DNA of 6,234 bases from Mesoaciditoga sp964503355 (GTDB lineage Bacteria > Thermotogota > Thermotogae > Mesoaciditogales > Mesoaciditogaceae). Below are positions 1 through 5,676 of this stretch, one piece after another. The position numbers were made by a program, and so were the translations under genes. Location of the stretch: contig CAZCZS010000089.1 in NCBI GenBank assembly GCA_964503355.1, positions 1 through 6,234 of the forward strand, given 5' to 3'. The notes below the pieces were generated by a model. The model worked only from the letters and a program-made list of their open reading frames with translations. It was not told where the DNA came from and searched no databases. The first letter of the stretch is position 1; every line of letters begins with the position of its first letter.

Positions 1-82
1 AATTATTTTACGCAAGCTGTTGTCAATTTTTCAACATTCACGCTGTTTTCAATGAGCTTTGTTACATCCCAACCTTTTTTCG

Positions 83-107
83 TTACTCTCACGCACAACG
101 TGAGTAA
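83..107. other. Hairpin just downstream of ahcY, no U-tract
   Basis: Arms CTCACG (88-93) and CGTGAG (99-104) enclose a five-base loop. The stem continues as TTA/TAA after a two-base bulge (86-87). It lies 11 bases beyond the ahcY stop codon, where a terminator would be expected. On the minus strand it is followed by AGTAACGAAAAAAGG rather than by a run of T, so it does not fit a standard intrinsic terminator. It could protect the 3' end of the mRNA or be chance. The rest of 1-117 shows no gene that I can support. Confidence 0.3.
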
Positions 108-117
108 ATGACACAGA

Positions 118-1326
118 TCACCAGCTGTTCAAGTATCTCTTTTGCTTATCGGTTAAAGTGTCTATCTCTATTCCAAGCAATTTGAGTTTGGTAGAGGCGA
201 TTTCATAATCTATTTCACGTGGAACTGCGTACGTTTTGTTCTCCATTTTTTCATGATCTCGCGCTATCTTCAAAACACTTAAAAGCTGAACGGCAAAAGA
301 AAGATCCATTATCTCAACGGGATGACCATCGGCAGCTGCCAAATTCACAAGTCTTCCTTCTCCTATGAGATAAAGCCTCCTTCCGTTCACAACGTATTCC
401 GTGACGTTGGGTCTTACCTCTCTCGAAGAAGTTGAAATTTTTTTAAGATCCGCCACCGATACCTCAACATCGAAGTGACCTGCATTTGTCAGTATCGCTC
501 CATCTTTCATGTTTTCGAAATGTTCTGCCCTTATCACATCGGTGTTTCCCGTAACTGTGACGAATATGTCTCCGATCTTGGCAGCTTCTTTCATCGGCAT
601 GACTTCGAATCCATCCATGAAAGCTTCCAAAGATTTCACCTCATCAACTTCGGTGACTATCACACGAGCCCCAAGTCCTTTGGCTCTCATGGCTACACCT
701 TTTCCACACCATCCGTATCCGGCAACCACAACTCTTTTTTCCGCTATGTTCATGTTGGTGTTGCGCATTATCGAATCCCAGACGGATTGTCCGGTTCCGT
801 AACGATTGTCGAAAAGATGCTTCGTAGCCGCATCGTTTACCAATATGGCTGGCACGGCTAATTTGTTGAATTTTTCGAGAGCTTTTATCCTTTTGACTCC
901 GCTCGTCGTTTCTTCACAAACACCCCATAGATTTTCCAGTACTTCTCTTCTCTTTTCGTGAGCCTTAACCGTAAGATCGGCGCCATCATCCACTATGACG
1001 TTTGGTTCGAAATCCAGAGTTTTATCCAAGTTGTTTTCGTAAACGCGCACATCATGAGTGCGCTCGGCGTTCACACGTAAGCCTCTTTTTTTTAGTTCAG
1101 TCACGATCTCATCCTGAGTGCTTAAAGGATTGGACCCGGTAACCGTTACATCCGCTCCCAATTTGGCGATGGAAAGGGCCAAATATCCGGTTTTCGCCTC
1201 CAAATGTACGGACACCGCGACTTTTACTCCTTTTAACGGTTGCTGAGCTTCGTATTTTTTAACCAGATTGTTTATGACTTCCATCCTTTGAGCAACCCAT
1301 TCGAGTTTTGCACTGCCTATGTCCAC
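118..1326 (-). CDS. ahcY: Adenosylhomocysteinase (short, archaeal/Thermotoga type)
   Basis: Cytosolic NAD-dependent enzyme that reversibly splits S-adenosylhomocysteine into adenosine and homocysteine, relieving product inhibition of methyltransferases. It has 402 residues. The substrate domain shows HLEAKTG (41-47), NPLSTQD (66-72), DDGAD (113-117), EETTSG (138-143) and the catalytic Lys169/Asp173 region in TKHLFDNRYGTG. The Rossmann NAD site is GYGWCGKG (203-210), followed by TNAGHFDVE (280-288) and ADGHPVEIMDLSF (332-344). It lacks the longer C-terminus ending in a Lys/Tyr motif found in eukaryotic and many bacterial enzymes. It ends QKRYLNSW instead, much as I recall for T. maritima. The start is GTG at 1326-1324, chosen because AAGGAGG (1334-1340) lies 7 bases upstream. 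It follows the membrane-protein gene on the same strand after 147 bases and probably has its own leader. Identity is secure; cofactor preference (NAD or NADP, adenosine or inosine form) cannot be read here. Confidence 0.96.
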   Translation of the reverse strand: MDIGSAKLEWVAQRMEVINNLVKKYEAQQPLKGVKVAVSVHLEAKTGYLALSIAKLGADVTVTGSNPLSTQDEIVTELKKRGLRVNAERTHDVRVYENNLDKTLDFEPNVIVDDGADLTVKAHEKRREVLENLWGVCEETTSGVKRIKALEKFNKLAVPAILVNDAATKHLFDNRYGTGQSVWDSIMRNTNMNIAEKRVVVAGYGWCGKGVAMRAKGLGARVIVTEVDEVKSLEAFMDGFEVMPMKEAAKIGDIFVTVTGNTDVIRAEHFENMKDGAILTNAGHFDVEVSVADLKKISTSSREVRPNVTEYVVNGRRLYLIGEGRLVNLAAADGHPVEIMDLSFAVQLLSVLKIARDHEKMENKTYAVPREIDYEIASTKLKLLGIEIDTLTDKQKRYLNSW

Positions 1327-1348
1327 TTCAATTCCTCCTTTATCCCAC

Positions 1349-1413
1349 CGTTGATTTTCACGATTTTCGCTTATTCACCATCCGGTTTCCTAATTTCACC
1401 ATGCTTATCAACG
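1349..1413 (-). promoter_or_regulatory. Possible structured 5' leader of ahcY
   Basis: Reading the minus strand, CGTTGAT (1413-1407) and ATCAACG (1355-1349) are perfect complements enclosing 51 bases. The 3' arm ends 8 bases before the Shine-Dalgarno sequence at 1340-1334. Inside are two copies of ATGGTGAA (1402-1395 and 1381-1374) spaced 21 bases apart. TCAA-CTCG-TTGA at 1419-1408 could form a competing small hairpin. This arrangement could let a fold control ribosome access. I do not recognise a SAM-I, SAH or other named riboswitch core in it. The role is inference only. Confidence 0.3.
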
Positions 1414-1430
1414 AGTTGAAAGTTGCTTCT

Positions 1431-1436
1431 ATTTTA
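1431..1436 (-). promoter_or_regulatory. Weak candidate -10 element for ahcY
   Basis: Minus-strand TAAAAT is one mismatch from TATAAT and lies about 105 bases upstream of the ahcY GTG. The matching -35 position (1459-1454, TTTTAT) is poor. If used, transcription would start near 1424 and include the whole structured leader. Read-through from the upstream membrane-protein gene is the alternative, because no clear terminator lies between the two genes. Confidence 0.22.
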
Positions 1437-1473
1437 ACGCAAAAATACCTCACATAAAAGTGTGCGTACGAGT

Positions 1474-1776
1474 TCATCTCAAAAATAGAGAAAAACTGGA
1501 GATCAAAAATCCTCCGATCACTTCAAATCCTTTCAAATTCGAGCATTCTTTGAAGTAAAAATAAGCGTTAAGCATTATGAGAAGTCCCGTTGCGAAAAGA
1601 AGATACTGAGATAGCCGTGGGTATTTGAAAAGTAAAATTGAAAGAAGTCCTCCAAGTACGACCAAAACGAGAGCCATCCAATTGAAAGGCACGAAAAAAG
1701 AGGGTTGATAAGAAATTATGCTGTAAGAGACGAGGATAAGTCCTAAGATGACGAAAGAAAGGAAAAAATATCTCAT
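1474..1776 (-). CDS. Small four-helix membrane protein of unknown function
   Basis: This is a 100-residue, strongly hydrophobic protein that I do not recognise. Four probable membrane segments are visible: about 3-21 (FFLSFVILGLILVSYSII region), 33-50 (WMALVLVVLGGLLSILLF), 56-75 (ending in AYFYF) and 84-99. The loops are very short and charged residues are few (KYPR at 51-54, KEC at 76-78). There is no cleavable signal peptide or catalytic motif. The start ATG at 1776-1774 overlaps the stop codon of the upstream gene as ATGA, with GAGG about 8 bases before it, so translation is probably coupled. A longer in-frame reading that starts inside the upstream gene is possible but adds a hydrophilic piece that is better explained as that gene's shadow. 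The tight link suggests that the two proteins act together. Confidence 0.75.
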   Translation of the reverse strand: MRYFFLSFVILGLILVSYSIISYQPSFFVPFNWMALVLVVLGGLLSILLFKYPRLSQYLLFATGLLIMLNAYFYFKECSNLKGFEVIGGFLISSFSLFLR

Positions 1777-2177
1777 CCTAAATTCCTCAAGAAATTTTTG
1801 ATCGTTCCAAAAAACGTCCATGCCAACTTGGTATGATAAATTTCGTCCTTGTTTGTCAGTTTCCTGATGAAAAGAAGTCGAAAATCCTTTTCCCATAAGA
1901 CGAATTCCATCAAATTTTCTTCTGGATCCAATCCTAATTTTTTTGCCACATTTGAAAGCGCGTTGTCACCCTTTTTGCTGGAATGATTTACTTCTGCCGG
2001 AAAGCCTTTTGCATCGTTTAGAAGTTTTACCTTGTTTTTTTCTACCGAATAAACCGCGAATTCCGTTTCGTCGAAAATTTTAGCGAGATCCATAGAGTTT
2101 CGAATTTTTTCAAAGTTCTCGGAGAATCTGTGAAGAACTTCCAACATTTCCTCGAGTAATTTCTCATTTGGATTCAT
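1773..2177 (-). CDS. Hypothetical soluble protein, possibly GAF-like
   Basis: This is a 134-residue soluble protein of unknown function. The start ATG at 2177-2175 is preferred because AAGGAAG (2191-2185) is 7 bases upstream; an earlier in-frame GTG at 2210 has no ribosome site. The N-terminus (5-36) is a charged helix rich in Glu and Leu. A strand-like stretch follows (EFAVYSVEKNKVKLL, 39-53), then a polar loop, a helix (71-82), a second strand pair (MEFVLWEKDFRLLFIRKL, 90-107) and a C-terminal helix (111-134). This helix-strand-strand-helix order resembles small GAF sensory domains, but no ligand residues are identifiable, so this is a weak fold guess. It starts a two-gene unit with the membrane protein through an ATGA overlap. 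No convincing promoter is seen in the 98 bases before it, so read-through from the tRNA or a weak promoter are both possible. Confidence 0.75.
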   Translation of the reverse strand: MNPNEKLLEEMLEVLHRFSENFEKIRNSMDLAKIFDETEFAVYSVEKNKVKLLNDAKGFPAEVNHSSKKGDNALSNVAKKLGLDPEENLMEFVLWEKDFRLLFIRKLTNKDEIYHTKLAWTFFGTIKNFLRNLG

Positions 2178-2184
2178 ATTTTCA

Positions 2185-2191
2185 CTTCCTT
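2185..2191 (-). promoter_or_regulatory. Ribosome binding site fixing the 2177 start
   Basis: Minus-strand AAGGAAG sits 7 bases before the ATG at 2177-2175. It decides the start in favour of this ATG over the GTG at 2210. Confidence 0.7.
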
Positions 2192-2275
2192 GAATTTTGA
2201 AACGCAACACCTTTTAGAACCCCTTAAGAACCGTTTGACGCCGTTCAAGGTAACTTTTATTAAACAATAAAAAAA

Positions 2276-2351
2276 TGGCTCCACCAGTAGGACTCGAACC
2301 TACAACCCTCCGGTTAACAGCCGGATGCTCTACCGATTGAGCTATGGTGGA
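2276..2351 (-). tRNA. tRNA-Asn (anticodon GTT), CCA encoded
   Basis: A 76-base gene that folds into a complete cloverleaf. The acceptor arms TCCACCA (2351-2345) and TGGTGGA (2286-2280) pair over 7 bp. The D-stem is GCTC/GAGC, the anticodon stem is TCCGG/CCGGA with loop CTGTTAA (anticodon GTT), and the T-stem is GTAGG/CCTAC with loop TTCGAGT. The discriminator is G at 2279 and CCA is encoded at 2278-2276. Seven T residues follow directly on the minus strand (2275-2269), which probably gives termination with the tRNA fold itself as the hairpin. A near-consensus promoter lies immediately upstream. Confidence 0.98.
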
Positions 2352-2363
2352 ACGTACAAAAGG

Positions 2364-2393
2364 ATTATAATACAAGCGTACTCAATTTGTCAA
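2364..2393 (-). promoter_or_regulatory. tRNA-Asn promoter (TTGACA-18-TATAAT)
   Basis: The minus strand shows a perfect -35 TTGACA (2393-2388), an 18-base spacer and a perfect -10 TATAAT (2369-2364). Expected initiation is near 2357, leaving a leader of about 6 bases before the tRNA. This is the pattern of a strong housekeeping sigma-factor promoter for a stable RNA. Its -35 lies one base from the ribosome binding site of the divergent gene. Confidence 0.88.
2366..2371 (+). promoter_or_regulatory. Plus-strand -10 for the aminopeptidase operon
   Basis: TATAAT on the plus strand overlaps the tRNA -10 because the block ATTATAAT (2364-2371) is its own reverse complement. The -35 position for the plus direction (about 2343-2348, TATGGT) is poor. 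Initiation would occur near 2378, giving a leader of about 30 bases to the ATG at 2409. No other plus-strand promoter is visible for this operon, so I favour use of this element. Confidence 0.5.
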
Positions 2394-2394
2394 G

Positions 2395-2400
2395 AGGAGG
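2395..2400 (+). promoter_or_regulatory. Ribosome binding site of the aminopeptidase gene
   Basis: AGGAGG lies 8 bases before the ATG at 2409. It sets the true start. A longer in-frame reading from 2325 would begin inside the tRNA gene and is rejected. Confidence 0.85.
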
Positions 2401-2408
2401 GAAAGAAG

Positions 2409-3260
2409 ATGAGGATATTCGTTTCAACGGACATGGAAGGCCTGCCGGGTGTAAACGCCTGGCATCAGGTGAACGTGAATGACAAAAGGTATTTGGGTAA
2501 GTACATGGAAGAAACCATGGAATGGGTGCTTGAGGGAATAAAGAATTCCCCTCAAAATTCCAAGATAGATCAGATACTGATATGCGATTCTCATTCGTTA
2601 GGTGAGAATATGTCGTACGACTTCACCGCATTGGACGATAGACTTTATTTGGTAAGGGGTGGACTGCGCGATTACTACATGATGGCCGGCATGGATTCTT
2701 CCTTTTCAACGGTCTTTTTTGTGGGATATCACGCCGGCGTTGGGGCATTTCACGCAACTATGGATCACACCTATTCAAACACCGCAGTGCATGAGTTGAA
2801 AATAAACGGTATAAGAATGAACGAAACGACGATAAATGCCGCCTTTGCCGCGGAATACGGCGCTCCAGTTTCGCTGGTTGTGGGCGATCATGCCCTCGTT
2901 GAAGAACTGAAGCCGATAATGCCGGATACCGTATTGGTCGAAACGAAAAAGGGGCTCAGCAGATTTGCCGCGATAATGAAGCCAAAAAATGTGGTCAAGC
3001 GTGAAATCATAGAAGCGACGAAAAAAGCTTTGGAAAAAACCGACAAAGGAGAGGTAAAGCCTTACAAGTTAGAAGCTCCATACACTTTGGAGATAACTTT
3101 TCGCTCCACAGAAATGGCAGATGAAGCTTCCATAACTCCCGGTGTAGAGAGAATAGATGGATACAGAATAAAGTACGTTTCCGATTCTTACAAAGACGTT
3201 ATGCAACTTCTTCTTGCGGTGGTATACGCTTCCAGGATAGCAACGGAAATGGGTAGATGA
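2409..3260 (+). CDS. dppA: M55-family D-aminopeptidase (DppA-like)
   Basis: A zinc-dependent peptidase of 283 residues, close to the 274 of Bacillus subtilis DppA, which removes N-terminal D-amino acids and assembles as a self-compartmentalised decamer. The metal ligands can be matched: Asp8 and Glu10 in MRIFVSTDMEG, His62 in CDSH (59-62), His108 in GYHAG (106-110) and Glu139 in MNETTINA. The active-site region MDHTYS (118-123) aligns with the B. subtilis MSHS segment. There is no signal peptide, so it should be cytosolic. The start ATG has AGGAGG 8 bases upstream. The threonine aldolase gene follows after only 3 bases, implying one operon and a role in using small peptides. M55 members vary in substrate, so strict D-specificity is not certain. 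The symbol reflects family membership, as no dpp transporter genes are nearby. Confidence 0.88.
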   Translation: MRIFVSTDMEGLPGVNAWHQVNVNDKRYLGKYMEETMEWVLEGIKNSPQNSKIDQILICDSHSLGENMSYDFTALDDRLYLVRGGLRDYYMMAGMDSSFSTVFFVGYHAGVGAFHATMDHTYSNTAVHELKINGIRMNETTINAAFAAEYGAPVSLVVGDHALVEELKPIMPDTVLVETKKGLSRFAAIMKPKNVVKREIIEATKKALEKTDKGEVKPYKLEAPYTLEITFRSTEMADEASITPGVERIDGYRIKYVSDSYKDVMQLLLAVVYASRIATEMGR

Positions 3261-3263
3261 TCC

Positions 3264-4289
3264 ATGAGGTACGTGGACATTCGCAGCGACACCGTCACTC
3301 TCCCAACTCAAAAAATGAGAGAGGCCATGTACACGGCGGAGGTTGGAGATGACGTTTACGAAGACGACCCGACGGTAAAAAAATTGGAGAGTTTGGCCGC
3401 TGATATGGTGGGAAAAGAAGCCGCCCTTTTCGTTCCATCTGGAACTTTTGGTAACGAACTAGCGTTACTAACACACACGAAACGTGGGGATGAGGTGATA
3501 GTCGATAGAAATTCACACATAGTGCTTCACGAAGTTGGTGCGAGCGCCGTTATAGCCGGTGTTCAACTGAGACAATACGTATCCCATGAGGGTTTGGCAG
3601 ACGTTGAACAGATAAAAGCGTTGATAAGAAAAGAAGACATACACTATCCACCCACAACCTTGATATGTTTGGAAAACGCACACGGAATGGGAACTGTTAC
3701 AGACCTGGACGTGATGGAAAGAATAGAAAAGATGGCACATTCGAAAAACATAAAGATACATTTAGATGGTGCGAGACTGTTCAACGCCGCGTGCGCTCTT
3801 GGAGTGGAAGCGAAAGAGATAACTTCACACGTTGACAGTGTGATGTTCTGCCTTTCAAAAGGATTGGGCGCGCCGGTTGGTTCCTTGCTCGCTGGAACAA
3901 AAGAATTCATATCCCGAGCGAGAAAAGGTAGAAAGATGATGGGGGGAGGAATGAGACAAGTTGGCTTTTTGGCTGCCGCTGGTATAGTGGCCTTGGAGGA
4001 AATGGTGGATAGACTCTGTGAAGATCACAAAAACGCCGACTTCCTAGCCGAAAGGCTGGACGAATTTTCCGAAATAGAGGTGCAAAAAACACGTTGTGAC
4101 ATAAATATGGTCTTCTTCAAATTCATAAAAAATGTGGATGATGAAGAATTCGTATCTTACATGTTCAAAAACGGAATAAAGGTGAATCCTCCAGAAGATG
4201 GTGAATACAGATTCGTCACCCACAAAGACATCTCGAAAGAAGATCTGGAAAAAGTTGTAAGTGTGGTAAAAACTTTTTTGAAGTGTTAA
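3264..4289 (+). CDS. ltaE: Threonine aldolase (PLP-dependent, LtaE family)
   Basis: Cytosolic fold-type I pyridoxal-phosphate enzyme that cleaves L-threonine and/or L-allo-threonine to glycine and acetaldehyde. Its 341 residues match the family length. It opens with DIRSDTVTLPT (5-15) and EVGDDVYEDDPT (26-37). His85 is the residue that stacks on PLP, Asp168 and Arg171 in HLDGAR bind the cofactor, and Lys199 in CLSKGLGAPVGS forms the Schiff base. RKMMGGGMRQ (223-232) and FVTHKD (317-322) are also typical. It resembles the T. maritima enzyme as I remember it, known for L-allo preference, but stereospecificity cannot be decided here. The ATG at 3264 is 3 bases after the aminopeptidase stop. Its own ribosome site is weak, so translational coupling is likely. 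A strong terminator follows directly. Confidence 0.95.
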   Translation: MRYVDIRSDTVTLPTQKMREAMYTAEVGDDVYEDDPTVKKLESLAADMVGKEAALFVPSGTFGNELALLTHTKRGDEVIVDRNSHIVLHEVGASAVIAGVQLRQYVSHEGLADVEQIKALIRKEDIHYPPTTLICLENAHGMGTVTDLDVMERIEKMAHSKNIKIHLDGARLFNAACALGVEAKEITSHVDSVMFCLSKGLGAPVGSLLAGTKEFISRARKGRKMMGGGMRQVGFLAAAGIVALEEMVDRLCEDHKNADFLAERLDEFSEIEVQKTRCDINMVFFKFIKNVDDEEFVSYMFKNGIKVNPPEDGEYRFVTHKDISKEDLEKVVSVVKTFLKC

Positions 4290-4293
4290 AATC

Positions 4294-4335
4294 AAAAGGA
4301 TAGGTCTCATCAAGAGTTCAGACCTATCCTTTTTT
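4294..4335 (+). terminator. Intrinsic terminator of the dppA-ltaE operon
   Basis: A perfect 14-bp stem, AAAAGGATAGGTCT (4294-4307) with AGACCTATCCTTTT (4320-4333), encloses a 12-base loop and runs into six T residues (4330-4335). It begins 5 bases after the aldolase stop codon. The flanking A and T runs could give some activity on the other strand, but no minus-strand gene needs it. Confidence 0.95.
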
Positions 4336-4345
4336 GAAATTTTTT

Positions 4346-4378
4346 CGTTACCCTGTTAACGATCGGAAATACACCGAT
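4346..4378 (+). promoter_or_regulatory. Two adjacent small hairpins before the PP-loop gene
   Basis: CGTTA/TAACG (4346-4350, 4357-4361) and ATCGG/CCGAT (4362-4366, 4374-4378) lie back to back with no gap, between the terminator and the ribosome site at 4388. The second ends 9 bases before the Shine-Dalgarno sequence. They could be a leader structure or a binding site. A weak promoter TTGAAA (4334-4339) with TAACGA (4357-4362) would overlap them. The function is unknown. Confidence 0.3.
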
Positions 4379-4387
4379 TTAGATGTT

Positions 4388-4394
4388 GGAGGTG
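4388..4394 (+). promoter_or_regulatory. Ribosome binding site placing the start at TTG 4398
   Basis: GGAGGTG is a near-perfect anti-16S match, with the AGG core ending 5 bases before the in-frame TTG at 4398-4400. The upstream ATG at 4383 lies only 5 bases before this site and has no purine-rich stretch of its own, so the site makes sense only for the TTG start. Confidence 0.65.
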
Positions 4395-4397
4395 AAT

Positions 4398-5372
4398 TTG
4401 ATTAAAGAGTGTGAAAAGCTCATAAAACCTTTGGTAGATGATATAAGAAACGTCGCGAATGATGAAAAACTCTACGTGGCCTTTTCAGGTGGCTTGGATT
4501 CAAGTGTGGTGGCGGCCCTCGCTAAATTGGCGTTGGGTCCAGAGAGAGTAGAGTTGGTAACCACGCGTTTTCGTTTTACCTATCCAAAAACGTTAAAAAT
4601 AGTGAAAGAATTCTCTCGACTTTTAGGTTTAAAACATACCTTTGTGGACGCCACCGAATGGCAAGCCAAAATATGGAAATCCGGTCCTTCATGTAACGCG
4701 TGTACCAGAGGGCCAAAGCTTTTAAGTGTAAAAGAGTATGCCGACGGAAACTTGGTGGCCACAGGGGCTGAAAATGAGGACACATGGGGAAAATGTGGTT
4801 TGAAAATTCATAACGGATTTTACTCTCCGCTTTTTTCCACTTCACGCGAAGAGGTGAAGAGAATAGCCGAATGTTTAAAAGTGAAAGTGGATAAGATCGG
4901 AGAAAATAGCGGAAGAGAAGGTTGCATGTTAAAACACCTTTTGAAGATGATGGCCGTTCCCAATTTTCATGGGGCAGCCGTTTACAAGGCGAACGTGCTG
5001 TTGATGAATATGATTGAAAAAAGCAAAACGAAATTCTCACTCGCAAACGTCAAAATCGTTGGGCCTCTTTCCAAGAATATCGCGTTGGTGAATTTAAAAC
5101 CAGAACCTTGTGAAGATTTCAAAAAAGAAGTAAAAAAAAGCATAATGGCGATTGAAGAAATTTCAGACGTTGTTTTCGTGGACAAACCGGTAACTCTTGA
5201 AGTTTTGGCCAATCCTGGTGTGTTCAACAACTCCGCTTCCAAATACTGGATAGAGCATGGAAGATTGGCACCGGATTTTTCCTCCAACATACGCGTAAAA
5301 TGGAGGTTATCAAAGAACAACAGACTTACGACTTTCAGCGTTGTTTCTTACGAATTCAACGAGAATTCCTAA
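4398..5372 (+). CDS. PP-loop ATPase, possible sulfur-insertion enzyme (LarE/ExsB-like)
   Basis: A 324-residue protein counted from TTG at 4398 (329 from ATG 4383). The N-terminal half is an adenine-nucleotide alpha-hydrolase domain: PP-loop SGGLDSS (30-36), GPSCNACTRGPKL with Cys99 and Cys102 (96-108), ATGAENEDTWG (121-131), SPLFSTSREEVKRIA (143-157) and NSGREGC with Cys176. The segment order matches LarE-type enzymes (SGGxDSS, CxxC, GTNxDD, RSPL...EV, CLxSR). The CxxC...C pattern is the one that holds a [4Fe-4S] cluster in several sulfur-transfer PP-loop enzymes. The C-terminal part, about 235-324, is an extra domain that I do not recognise. No larA, larB or larC genes lie here, so a nickel-pincer role is unproven; tRNA thiolation or another adenylation reaction is possible. 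It stands alone after a terminator and overlaps the 3' end of a convergent gene by 17 bases. Confidence 0.82.
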   Translation: MIKECEKLIKPLVDDIRNVANDEKLYVAFSGGLDSSVVAALAKLALGPERVELVTTRFRFTYPKTLKIVKEFSRLLGLKHTFVDATEWQAKIWKSGPSCNACTRGPKLLSVKEYADGNLVATGAENEDTWGKCGLKIHNGFYSPLFSTSREEVKRIAECLKVKVDKIGENSGREGCMLKHLLKMMAVPNFHGAAVYKANVLLMNMIEKSKTKFSLANVKIVGPLSKNIALVNLKPEPCEDFKKEVKKSIMAIEEISDVVFVDKPVTLEVLANPGVFNNSASKYWIEHGRLAPDFSSNIRVKWRLSKNNRLTTFSVVSYEFNENS

Positions 5373-5676
5373 AAACCGTCACCAACACCAAATCATCACC
5401 ATCTACACCCAAAATCGCCGTGATAACGCCGTTGGTGATCCTTATTCGTCCGTTTTTTTGCAAAACGGCAGTTGATTTTTTCGATTCAAGAAGTTCCTTC
5501 AATTCTTTTAACGTTATACCTCTTTCCTTTGCCCTTTGATACGAATGAGTTGAAAGAAAAAGATTTTTTCCAATAGACCTTACGTGTATATGAAAAGAAG
5601 GGGAACGTTTCTTGCTTGTACTTAACAACCAGTATATGAACGCGAGCGTTAAGATTATGAAGAGAAATTGAATCAT
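5356..5676 (-). CDS. Membrane-anchored DUF4258-like protein
   Basis: A 106-residue protein. Residues 2-18 form one hydrophobic segment (IQFLFIILTLAFIYWLL) followed by SKKR, as in an N-terminal anchor that leaves the rest in the cytosol. Residues about 39-103 look like DUF4258: HSYQRAKERGIT (44-55) with spaced His44, Arg48 and Arg52, a helix of Lys/Glu/Leu, then strands ending DDLVLVTVFR (94-103). That family is thought to share the fold of small RNases and toxins, but its function is generally unproven and no antitoxin gene is adjacent. The ATG at 5676 has no visible ribosome binding site and lies one base after the T-tract of the upstream gene's terminator hairpin, so expression may be low or controlled by read-through. 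The 3' end overlaps the convergent PP-loop gene by 17 bases. Confidence 0.72.
   Translation of the reverse strand: MIQFLFIILTLAFIYWLLSTSKKRSPSFHIHVRSIGKNLFLSTHSYQRAKERGITLKELKELLESKKSTAVLQKNGRIRITNGVITAILGVDGDDLVLVTVFRNSR

Noticed and set aside
3..92. Minus-strand 29-codon reading frame from GTG at 92 to TAA at 5-3.
   Set aside because: There is no ribosome site, it is short, it crosses the hairpin after ahcY, and it has no recognisable motif. An open frame of this size is expected by chance.
83..107. The hairpin after ahcY as an intrinsic terminator.
   Set aside because: No T-tract follows on either strand, so it is listed only as a hairpin.
1777..1896. N-terminal extension of the membrane protein to 140 residues.
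   Set aside because: It lies wholly inside the upstream gene in another frame; the ATGA overlap and GAGG site support 1776.
2224..2251. Imperfect inverted repeat CCTT-AA-GAAC...GTTC-AAGG upstream of the 2177 gene.
   Set aside because: It has only 8 bp with a two-base bulge and an 11-base loop, with no promoter element or T-tract near enough to give it a role.
2255..2272. TTTTATT/AATAAAA hairpin next to the tRNA 3' end.
   Set aside because: It is composed only of A-T pairs. The tRNA fold followed by seven T is a better explanation for termination.
2325..2408. N-terminal extension of the aminopeptidase reading frame.
   Set aside because: It begins inside the tRNA gene and runs through the promoter region; the family N-terminus and the ribosome site both point to 2409.
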